Below are positions 1-6,774 of a stretch of 64,000 bases of DNA, piece by piece. The stretch is from a bacterium. GTDB lineage: Bacteria > Campylobacterota > Campylobacteria > Campylobacterales > Sulfurimonadaceae. The notes under the pieces are model-generated. The model saw nothing but the letters and a program-made list of their open reading frames with translations. It had not been told where the DNA came from and searched no databases. The stretch covers positions 1 to 64,000 of the forward strand of contig JAHJEG010000005.1 in the NCBI GenBank assembly GCA_018825665.1. The letters are read 5' to 3'. The first letter of the stretch is position 1, and every line of letters begins with the position of its first letter. The position numbers and the translations under genes were made by a program.

Positions 1-630
1 AAGATAGAACAGTTCGACAGGGATGTGATTACCACGTCCAACAAGCTCAAACGTGCGCTCAAACGCTTTAATGACGAAGAAACGGACATCCTGGTGGGAA
101 CGCAGATGCTCAGTAAAGGACACGATTACCACGGTGTGACCCTGGCCGTTGTTTTGGGGATGGACAATATGCTCAATATGAGCGATTACAGAGCCAGAGA
201 AAAAGCGCTCTCTTCGCTTATACAAGTCTCCGGACGGAGCGGGAGAAAAAAAAGTTCAACAGTCTTGGTGCAGAGTTTTAATGAAGAATTCTTCAACGCA
301 TATATCAACGATTATGAGAATTTTTTAGAGGAGGAAAAACACTACAGAGAAGCTCTGTACCCTCCCTACAAAAAACTCTGCCGCATTCTTTTTTCACATA
401 AAAACGGTGCAAAAGCAAGAGAAGAGATGAGCAGGATGCACGAAGCTCTTTTAAAAGAGCCCCATATAGAGTTGGTGGGTTTTGGCAAATGTGCCATTGA
501 AAGAGTCGCAAACAAGTACAGATTTGAGATACTTCTCAGAGCGGATAAAAGCACGGATCTGCTCAAGGCTATTGCCAGAACAAAGGTCGATATGGCTGAG
601 GTCGATATGGACCCTATAGAGTTTGGATAG
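1..630 (+). CDS. priA: Primosomal replication helicase PriA, C-terminal part (5' truncated)
   Basis: The reading frame is open from base 1, so the gene starts before the window; 209 residues are visible. PriA is the 3'-5' DNA helicase that recognises stalled forks and reloads DnaB. Visible are helicase motif V (GTQMLSKGHDY), motif VI (QVSGRSGR, about residue 75 of the visible part) and the family's C-terminal domain (LYPPYKKLCRI). The zinc-binding cysteines and Walker motifs must lie upstream. The last 17 bases overlap the convergent Nudix gene. The fragment is long and typical, so the identification is firm. Confidence 0.93.
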   Translation, partial: KIEQFDRDVITTSNKLKRALKRFNDEETDILVGTQMLSKGHDYHGVTLAVVLGMDNMLNMSDYRAREKALSSLIQVSGRSGRKKSSTVLVQSFNEEFFNAYINDYENFLEEEKHYREALYPPYKKLCRILFSHKNGAKAREEMSRMHEALLKEPHIELVGFGKCAIERVANKYRFEILLRADKSTDLLKAIARTKVDMAEVDMDPIEFG

Positions 631-1180
631 TGTCAAAAAACCAGTAAAACGCCATTATCATGCCGGGTGTCTTATGAAAAGACTCATCAAACATAAACGT
701 TTTCGAATCTCGCAGAGGGAGATAGATCACTTCTATCTCCTCCTCATGAAGGCCGCCGCCTTCATGAACCTTCATACTCTCGTCTATCCTGGCAAAATAC
801 AGAGTCTGTTTTGCACCTAAAATTCCGACGCTTGTGTAAAAAGATGTGATTTTTTGTATATGTTCCAGGGGCACGTCAAAGCCGCACTCTTCAAAGATCT
901 CCTCTTTTGCTATTTGCACGCGGCTGGTATCTTTATCGACGATTCCCGCACAAAGTTCATAGGTGTATCCGTTGTCATTGTCTTGGTTGAGCACGGTGGC
1001 ACGGAGCTGTTTTACGGCGACAAAAGCTTCCAGTTCCACATGCCAAAGCAGGATTGCCACACTGTCGTGGCTGAGCACGGCTTCCCACTCTTTTTGCACA
1101 CCTTTTTGAGTATAGTTTATTTTTACGGGTTGTATGAAGTTTGGATTTTCAAGGGAGGTGACAGAATCAATCTTACCCAT
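614..1180 (-). CDS. Nudix hydrolase resembling NUDT14 (UDP-sugar/ADP-ribose diphosphatase)
   Basis: A 188-residue Nudix hydrolase, expected to cleave a nucleoside diphosphate linked to a sugar. The Nudix box lies at about residues 79-101 and is divergent: it starts AGIVDKDT and ends EEIFEECGF. The usual first Glu is Thr and the usual Arg of REUXEE is Glu. Flanking motifs YELCAG, GGGLHEEEIEV and KTPG strongly recall the animal UDP-glucose pyrophosphatase NUDT14, which has a similarly divergent box; this comparison is from memory. Its start overlaps the end of the upstream M23 peptidase gene by 8 bases, so the two are probably cotranscribed. One copy of the TTCCACATGCC motif (1034-1044) lies inside it. 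Confidence 0.82.
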   Translation of the reverse strand: MGKIDSVTSLENPNFIQPVKINYTQKGVQKEWEAVLSHDSVAILLWHVELEAFVAVKQLRATVLNQDNDNGYTYELCAGIVDKDTSRVQIAKEEIFEECGFDVPLEHIQKITSFYTSVGILGAKQTLYFARIDESMKVHEGGGLHEEEIEVIYLPLRDSKTFMFDESFHKTPGMIMAFYWFFDTIQTL

Positions 1181-2375
1181 CCGTTTTTATCACTTCTTTT
1201 GTTTTGCAGTTATTGAAATAGCAGACTGTTTCCCTGCTTTTTTTCTTTACAAAGGCTGTTTTGTTTGCGATGTGAGACTCTACGTTTTTATCGTAATCGG
1301 TTTTGAGCTTCAAAAAGGATTCTTTTTCTTTGCCTTTTAGCTTTTTCGTCGCTACCTGAACCACTCGAAGGGGATTGATTGCACGTCCTTGTTTATACAG
1401 ACCAAAATGCAGATGCGGACCTGTGGAGAGACCCGTGTTTCCGACATACCCTATAACCTGGCCTTTTTTAACGTATCTGCCTTTTTTTATGCCGCTTCGG
1501 AATGATTTCTGGTGTGCGTATAAAGTCATATATCCGTCGCTGTGTCGTATCTTTATCAGGTTTCCGTAGCCTCTTGTATAGCCCGCAAATATGATTTTTC
1601 CGCTTCCCGCGGCCATAATCGGGGTTCCTCTTCTAGCGGCATAATCAACACCCAGATGGGCACGGTATTTTTTCAAAATCGGATGAAAACGGCGGTTTGA
1701 AAAATAGGAGGAGATTCTTGCATTCTTTACCGGACGGGCAAGCAGAAATCCTTCAACCTCATGACCCTTTTCATTGTAATATCTCTCATCGTCATTGAGA
1801 TAAATAAAATGTTTTTTACCTCGCATCTCAATCATCGCCACTTTGAGCGTAGGCATGGAAAATGGTTCTCCCAAGCGGTATTTTTGATCATATATAACGA
1901 CCAGGGTATCGCCTTTGCGCAAATCTCTTTTAAAGTTTAGAGAGTTTCTGAAGCTTGCGACAAAAATCTGCGCCAGTTTTTTTGAGCCTGTGGCCTTGAC
2001 TATGTCGTAGTAAGGGGAGTGGTTTATCTGTATGGTAAATGCTTCCTCTTTTGTTTCGCTGATTATAGGGATAGCCTCAAAATCATAGGAGCCGTTATTT
2101 TTGTAGATATGAATCTGCAGGTCGTCATTCATAGGGATGAGCACTTGTTCGATAAGAGCGTTTTCATCTCTTAAAATTTGATAGTTTACGCCCGTTCTGA
2201 CCTCTTCTGTGAGTTTTTGGTCGTCTTTGTCGAGGTTGTAGTACAGCTCTTTTGTCGGCAGATTCAATCTTTCCAAAAATACTAAAAATGTTTCACCGTT
2301 TGCCCAGCGAAGATTTTCAACCTGTGCGCCGTAAAGTGAGAGAGATAAGAGAAAAAGGATGAAAAATCGTATCAT
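1173..2375 (-). CDS. Periplasmic M23 (LytM) peptidoglycan endopeptidase, Csd3/Pgp3-like
   Basis: A 400-residue exported murein hydrolase. Residues 1-17 form a signal peptide (MIRFFILFLLSLSLYGA). The middle region matches the mixed alpha/beta part of Helicobacter Csd3. The C-terminal LytM domain has H240 and D244 (HLGVD), H288 (YAH) and H321/H323 (HLHFG), the complete zinc and catalytic set. Length matches H. pylori Csd3 (about 403 residues), which trims cross-links and shapes the cell. The downstream Nudix gene overlaps by 8 bases. The divergent PgbA-like gene and glcD repeat the order I recall around HP0506-HP0509. Function in helical cell shape is inferred. Confidence 0.87.
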   Translation of the reverse strand: MIRFFILFLLSLSLYGAQVENLRWANGETFLVFLERLNLPTKELYYNLDKDDQKLTEEVRTGVNYQILRDENALIEQVLIPMNDDLQIHIYKNNGSYDFEAIPIISETKEEAFTIQINHSPYYDIVKATGSKKLAQIFVASFRNSLNFKRDLRKGDTLVVIYDQKYRLGEPFSMPTLKVAMIEMRGKKHFIYLNDDERYYNEKGHEVEGFLLARPVKNARISSYFSNRRFHPILKKYRAHLGVDYAARRGTPIMAAGSGKIIFAGYTRGYGNLIKIRHSDGYMTLYAHQKSFRSGIKKGRYVKKGQVIGYVGNTGLSTGPHLHFGLYKQGRAINPLRVVQVATKKLKGKEKESFLKLKTDYDKNVESHIANKTAFVKKKSRETVCYFNNCKTKEVIKTDG

Positions 2376-2444
2376 AAAAATTGAACCTAAAATAAAAAGA
2401 TAAAAAATAGTTTTGAAACATTATCAAAATTTGGCTTAGTTTGC

Positions 2445-2450
2445 TATAAT
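2445..2450 (+). promoter_or_regulatory. Extended -10 promoter for the pgbA-like/glcD operon
   Basis: TGCTATAAT ends at 2450, about 28 bases before the ATG at 2479. No clear -35 box is seen, which is usual for housekeeping promoters in Campylobacterota. Confidence 0.6.
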
Positions 2451-2478
2451 CGCGTTATATTAAAACAAAGAAGTCTGG

Positions 2479-3285
2479 ATGAAGTATATTTTTTTATTCT
2501 CAATTTTAATTATTGAGTTGTTCGCATCTGTGGTACAAGCCCCGATAATCAGTGTGGACAAAGATGAAGCAAGTATAAAAATAGATAAGATTGATGTCGG
2601 GATGAGCGGTTTTATCGTCCATGAGTTGGGGGAAAACCACAAGAGCATTCTCAAAAATGCGGTTGTGACTTCTTTTGACAAGGCAAGCGGGACAGCCGTG
2701 CTTAAGATGAGTGATTTTGATGCCCTCAAGAACAACTCCCTCCCAAAAGGCAACTGGCATGTGGAAGTTGGCGATAGTGCAATTCTTGCTTTTGGTTATT
2801 CACGAGGTTTTTTAATAGCTCCGAGTGAAGAGATCTATCACAGGATTACAAAGAGTACACAGACCCTGCAATGGATACATCCCGATATCTTTGCCACGCT
2901 TCTTTCTTTAAACGGGCATCCTACACCCGTAAAAGAGGATTTTGACAATCTAAGAAATTCTTTATCGGTGGGGCTTGTCTTTATCTATCTCAATCAGAAA
3001 CTCTTTATGCTTGATGTGAAAAGCCTGAAAATTTTAAACATATCAGAAGCACCTCTTAAGCAGGTGCAGGAGAATGTCGTTTTGCCTTTTTATACAAGAG
3101 TTGAAGAGATAGACGCCGCCTGGTGGGGTGAGGGAAGTGACAGACTGCAGGAATATGAACCCCATTATTATAGATTGTTGCTAAAATACAATGAAGATAA
3201 CAAGGAACTCAAAGAGATTCTCAAAGGTGTCTCTTTGGAGGAAAAGAAAACTCCCTTAAGCGAAGTAAAACAGACAGAGGAATAA
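2479..3285 (+). CDS. PgbA N-terminal domain protein (exported)
   Basis: A 268-residue exported protein beginning with a hydrophobic signal segment (MKYIFLFSILIIELFA). The body resembles the N-terminal domain of H. pylori plasminogen-binding protein PgbA (features such as VGMSGFIVHEL and AWWGEG). The Lys/Glu-rich C-terminal tail of PgbA is reduced here to a short charged end. In a free-living organism plasminogen binding is unlikely to be the native role, so the family name should not be read as function. Three bases separate it from glcD, indicating an operon. A TTCCACATGCC motif copy in inverse orientation (2756-2766) lies inside the gene. Confidence 0.75.
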   Translation: MKYIFLFSILIIELFASVVQAPIISVDKDEASIKIDKIDVGMSGFIVHELGENHKSILKNAVVTSFDKASGTAVLKMSDFDALKNNSLPKGNWHVEVGDSAILAFGYSRGFLIAPSEEIYHRITKSTQTLQWIHPDIFATLLSLNGHPTPVKEDFDNLRNSLSVGLVFIYLNQKLFMLDVKSLKILNISEAPLKQVQENVVLPFYTRVEEIDAAWWGEGSDRLQEYEPHYYRLLLKYNEDNKELKEILKGVSLEEKKTPLSEVKQTEE

Positions 3286-3288
3286 AAG

Positions 3289-4674
3289 ATGATAGAACAA
3301 AAATTTTTAACACATTTTGAGAATATAGTCGGCAAAGAGAATGTTTACAGCGATAAAGCCCATCTGATTGCCTACTCTTATGATGCAACGCGTGAGCATT
3401 TTGAGCCTGATGCGGTTGTCTTTCCAAGAGATGAAGAGGACATAAGCAAGATTTTAAAATACTGCAACGAACATAAAATCATCATTGTTCCCCGCGGTGC
3501 AGGCAGCGGATTTACGGGTGGAGCACTTCCGAGCAAGGGCGGAATAGTGCTGGCTATGGAAAAACATATGAATAAAATTTTAGAGATCGATATGAAAAAC
3601 ATGGTGGCAGTTGTACAGCCGGGTGTGATAAATATGGATCTGCAACGTGCAGTAGAAGAGGTGGGACTGTTTTATCCGCCGGATCCTGCGAGCCAGGAAT
3701 ACTCTACAATTGGTGGAAACGTAAGTGAGAATGCGGGCGGTATGAGAGCTGCAAAATACGGAATAACAAAAGACTATGTCATGGCTACCCGTGCAGTCTT
3801 GCCAAACGGCGATGTTATAAAAGCGGGAAAAAGAACCATCAAAGATGTAGCCGGATATAACATCAGCGGTATTTTGATTGCGAGCGAGGGAACGCTTGCC
3901 GTTTTAAGCGAGATTACCCTAAAACTTATCCCTAAGCCAAAGATGACAAAAACTGCGATGGGAATCTTTCCTACGGTCCATATGGCGATGGAGGCTGTTT
4001 ATAAAACAATGGCAAGCGGGATTACCCCTGTTGCTATGGAGTTTTTGGACAATCTTACTATCCGTGCTGTTGAGCAGACATTTCACAAAGGACTGCCTGT
4101 GGACGCGGGAGCTTTGCTTGTGACGGATGTCGATGGAAATCTTGAAGAGGATTTAAACTTTCAGCTTGCCCAGATAGAAAAAGTATTCCGTGAAAACGGA
4201 TGCAGCGAGTTTAAAATCGCAAAAGATGAGAGCGAGGCAAAGGATATCTGGTTTGCCCGTCGCAATGCTTCACCGGCTCTGAGTGTTTATGGAAGTAAAA
4301 AACTCAATGAAGATGTAACCGTGCCAAGAGCCGTTCTTCCTGAACTTTTGGAAAGATTTTACGCAATCGCCGACAAGTACAATGTAAAAATCCCGTGTTT
4401 TGGGCATACAGGCGATGGAAATGTCCATACGAACGTAATGGTGGACGGTAAAGATCCTGAGCAGGTCAAGATTGCATATCAGGCGATAGAAGAAGTTTTT
4501 CAGGCTACAATCGATTTGGGCGGGACTTTAAGCGGTGAACACGGTATCGGTCTTGCAAAAGCCCCTTACATGCACATGGCTTTTACGGAGGAAGAGATGA
4601 ATCTGTTCAAATCAATAAAAAAAGCATTTGATCCGAACAATATTTTAAACCCTTCAAAAATGGGGCTTGACTAG
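3289..4674 (+). CDS. glcD: FAD-linked glycolate/D-lactate oxidase subunit GlcD
   Basis: A 461-residue FAD-dependent 2-hydroxyacid dehydrogenase of the GlcD/Dld family, oxidising glycolate or D-lactate. It has the PCMH FAD-binding motif PRGAGSGFTGGALP (about residues 66-79), GGNVSENAGG, and the C-terminal catalytic motifs CFGHTGDGNVHTN and SGEHGIG. Full family length. No glcE or glcF follows; the next gene is yihY. The exact substrate cannot be read from sequence. Confidence 0.9.
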   Translation: MIEQKFLTHFENIVGKENVYSDKAHLIAYSYDATREHFEPDAVVFPRDEEDISKILKYCNEHKIIIVPRGAGSGFTGGALPSKGGIVLAMEKHMNKILEIDMKNMVAVVQPGVINMDLQRAVEEVGLFYPPDPASQEYSTIGGNVSENAGGMRAAKYGITKDYVMATRAVLPNGDVIKAGKRTIKDVAGYNISGILIASEGTLAVLSEITLKLIPKPKMTKTAMGIFPTVHMAMEAVYKTMASGITPVAMEFLDNLTIRAVEQTFHKGLPVDAGALLVTDVDGNLEEDLNFQLAQIEKVFRENGCSEFKIAKDESEAKDIWFARRNASPALSVYGSKKLNEDVTVPRAVLPELLERFYAIADKYNVKIPCFGHTGDGNVHTNVMVDGKDPEQVKIAYQAIEEVFQATIDLGGTLSGEHGIGLAKAPYMHMAFTEEEMNLFKSIKKAFDPNNILNPSKMGLD

Positions 4675-4701
4675 TCGTATTCGTACAAAAAGAAGGTGCC
4701 G

Positions 4702-5568
4702 ATGTATAAAAATAAAATGTATAATCTTTACAGACATATCAAGTTTTTTATCGGTACCTTTATTGACAAAGAGCTGACCCTTTATGCGGCAAGTCTGAGT
4801 TTTTATACCATCTTTACTATTATCCCGCTGCTTTTGATTATGCTCACTCTTTTGACATCGCTTCCCTCTTTTTCCGAGTACTACGAAAAGATTCAGGAGT
4901 TCATTTTCTCCAATCTTATGCCCGTAAACTCTGAGGTGGTGATGCTGCAGATCAACGGTTTTTTGCAGAACTCTTCGGAAATGGGCACGATGAGCTTTGT
5001 AATGGTGATCGTCTCCTCCCTCTTGTTTTTTCAAAACTTCGAATATATCGCAAACAAGATTTTTCATGTCAAAAAAAGGGGACTCTGGGAATCCGTCACG
5101 ACATTTTGGACGCTCTTAACCCTTACTCCTATCGCCTTGGGGGTGTCTTTTTATATTACGGGATATGTTGCTCTCTTGATGGCAGGCAGTGACCTGACAT
5201 CGGGTATAAATATCCTTCCCTATATACCTTATGCGATAATATGGGGACTCTTTTTTATTATATTTCAAATCAGTGCAAATACCAAGGTTTATGCAAAAGC
5301 ATCCGCAATCAGCTCATTTATAATCTCCATAGTATTTAGTATCTCTAAAAATGCTTTTATCTATTATGTGTTTTACAATAAAACATATATGACAATGTAC
5401 GGCTCTTTTGCCATCGTGCTATTTTTGTTTTTGTGGATTTATGTATCGTGGATTATTTTTATATACGGTCTGAAACTATGCTACATTATAAACCGCGTAT
5501 ATGAAAAGAGAGCTGCTATAAAAAAGCAAAAGCGCGAGAAAGGGGCTCTTCCAAATCTCTTTGAGTGA
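4702..5568 (+). CDS. YihY/BrkB-family inner-membrane protein
   Basis: About 288 residues with several membrane segments and a basic C-terminal tail (KRAAIKKQKREKG). It belongs to the YihY/virulence factor BrkB family (formerly mis-called RNase BN); its molecular function is unknown. The start is taken at ATG 4702 because AGAAGG lies five bases upstream; a GTG two codons earlier (4696) is less well placed. Its last 93 bases overlap the convergent comEC gene, so its charged tail is antisense to the hydrophobic end of ComEC. Confidence 0.85.
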   Translation: MYKNKMYNLYRHIKFFIGTFIDKELTLYAASLSFYTIFTIIPLLLIMLTLLTSLPSFSEYYEKIQEFIFSNLMPVNSEVVMLQINGFLQNSSEMGTMSFVMVIVSSLLFFQNFEYIANKIFHVKKRGLWESVTTFWTLLTLTPIALGVSFYITGYVALLMAGSDLTSGINILPYIPYAIIWGLFFIIFQISANTKVYAKASAISSFIISIVFSISKNAFIYYVFYNKTYMTMYGSFAIVLFLFLWIYVSWIIFIYGLKLCYIINRVYEKRAAIKKQKREKGALPNLFE

Positions 5569-6774
5569 GACGGAAAATATTTGGGGGATTGCAAGAAAGG
5601 AGAGCGCGATATGTACAAAAAGCCATATCTGCTGAAGCCGTACAAAACCGCTAAACTCTGCAAAGGATAGAAACATCTCAAGAAGGGTGTCAAAAGAATC
5701 CCCGAAACCTGCAAGATGCAAAAAAATACTCAGAGGATAAAAGAGGCTAAAAAGAGTTGTCCAAACTATTGAGAGCGGATGGTACAGACTAAAGCCCCCG
5801 AAGATGGACAAAGAAAAAGGGAGCATTAAAAGATAGACCCAAAACGGCATCAGGACAAACTGCCAGACTTTGTTCAAATCCTTAAAATACATAAGAAATA
5901 AAAAGATATAGAACACTCCGCCGGCCGAGAGCCAAAATCCAAGTGAAAAGACAAGCCTCGGGAAAAAAGACAAAAGCAGGACAACTGTCAAAAAAAGTGT
6001 CTGCATGGATACGATTTTTATCCCCCTCTCATAAAGAAAAAATCCTATAAGCAGCATAGCAAATGCACGTAAAAGCGAGGGCGGAGAATCCAAAAAGAGC
6101 AGATAGCAAAGCAAGACAAAAGAGATGAGCATAAAGGAATCCAAAGTATAGCTTCTGTAGGGAAAGTATCTGTCTTGAAAGAATTTATAGGGGACTCTCA
6201 GCAGAAAAAAAAGAACACCGCTTAAAACGCCCAGATGAAATCCGCTGATTGCCAAGAGATGAGAAACCCCCAGTGCTGAAAAAGCAGCTTGGAGGTGTGT
6301 ATGCAGAGGCTGTGCGGTATAAAGAGCCTGATAGATATTCGCTATATCCTCATTGGCGTGGCTTGAGGCAATATGATTGTTTAGTCTTTGTTTGAGTGTT
6401 TCATCTGTTTGGATCCCCAACACTTTTGTATAGGCATAAAAACCGTTGAGATACTCATAAAAACTTATCTTTGCGGCCCAGATCTCCAGCTTGAGTCTTT
6501 TATCTTTTACCTGCTGAAAGTTTTCTTTTGCAGAGGTGAAAAACGAGAAACCTTCTTCGCTTTTGAGTTTCAATACCTGATATGTTTTTTCATCTTTTGT
6601 TTTTGTGTATTGACGCAGGACCGTAGCCGTGAGGAGATTTGAATCAAATCGTGTCAAGTTTTTGTAGTTGTTAAACTCTATGAGCAGGGAGTAGCTTAGA
6701 ACAATTCCACATGCCAGGATGAAAAAGAAAAAGTCTCTTTTTTTTGTAAAAAGCGAGACTCTTTCTTTGAGCAT
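5476..6774 (-). CDS. comEC: Competence DNA channel protein ComEC (short form)
   Basis: A 432-residue polytopic membrane protein of the ComEC/Rec2 family, which carries single-stranded DNA across the inner membrane during natural transformation. The Competence domain signature HLLAISGFHLGVL lies near residues 172-184, followed by multiple membrane helices. It lacks the C-terminal metallo-beta-lactamase domain found in Bacillus ComEC; as I recall, H. pylori ComEC is similarly short, so this is not a truncation. It follows dnaB directly on the same strand, the order recalled for HP1362-HP1361. It contains one copy of the TTCCACATGCC motif (6705-6715) and implies that the organism can take up DNA. 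Confidence 0.9.
   Translation of the reverse strand: MLKERVSLFTKKRDFFFFILACGIVLSYSLLIEFNNYKNLTRFDSNLLTATVLRQYTKTKDEKTYQVLKLKSEEGFSFFTSAKENFQQVKDKRLKLEIWAAKISFYEYLNGFYAYTKVLGIQTDETLKQRLNNHIASSHANEDIANIYQALYTAQPLHTHLQAAFSALGVSHLLAISGFHLGVLSGVLFFLLRVPYKFFQDRYFPYRSYTLDSFMLISFVLLCYLLFLDSPPSLLRAFAMLLIGFFLYERGIKIVSMQTLFLTVVLLLSFFPRLVFSLGFWLSAGGVFYIFLFLMYFKDLNKVWQFVLMPFWVYLLMLPFSLSIFGGFSLYHPLSIVWTTLFSLFYPLSIFLHLAGFGDSFDTLLEMFLSFAEFSGFVRLQQIWLFVHIALSFLAIPQIFSVSLKEIWKSPFLALLLFYSSSLFIYAVYNVA

Noticed and set aside
2413-2427. TTGAAACATTATCAA upstream of the pgbA-like gene as an FNR box
   Set aside because: The half sites are 7 bases apart instead of 6, so the symmetry is wrong for CRP/FNR proteins.
5476-5480. 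ComEC as a truncated pseudogene because the beta-lactamase domain is missing
   Set aside because: ComEC of this phylum is normally about 430 residues and lacks that domain; the stop is natural.
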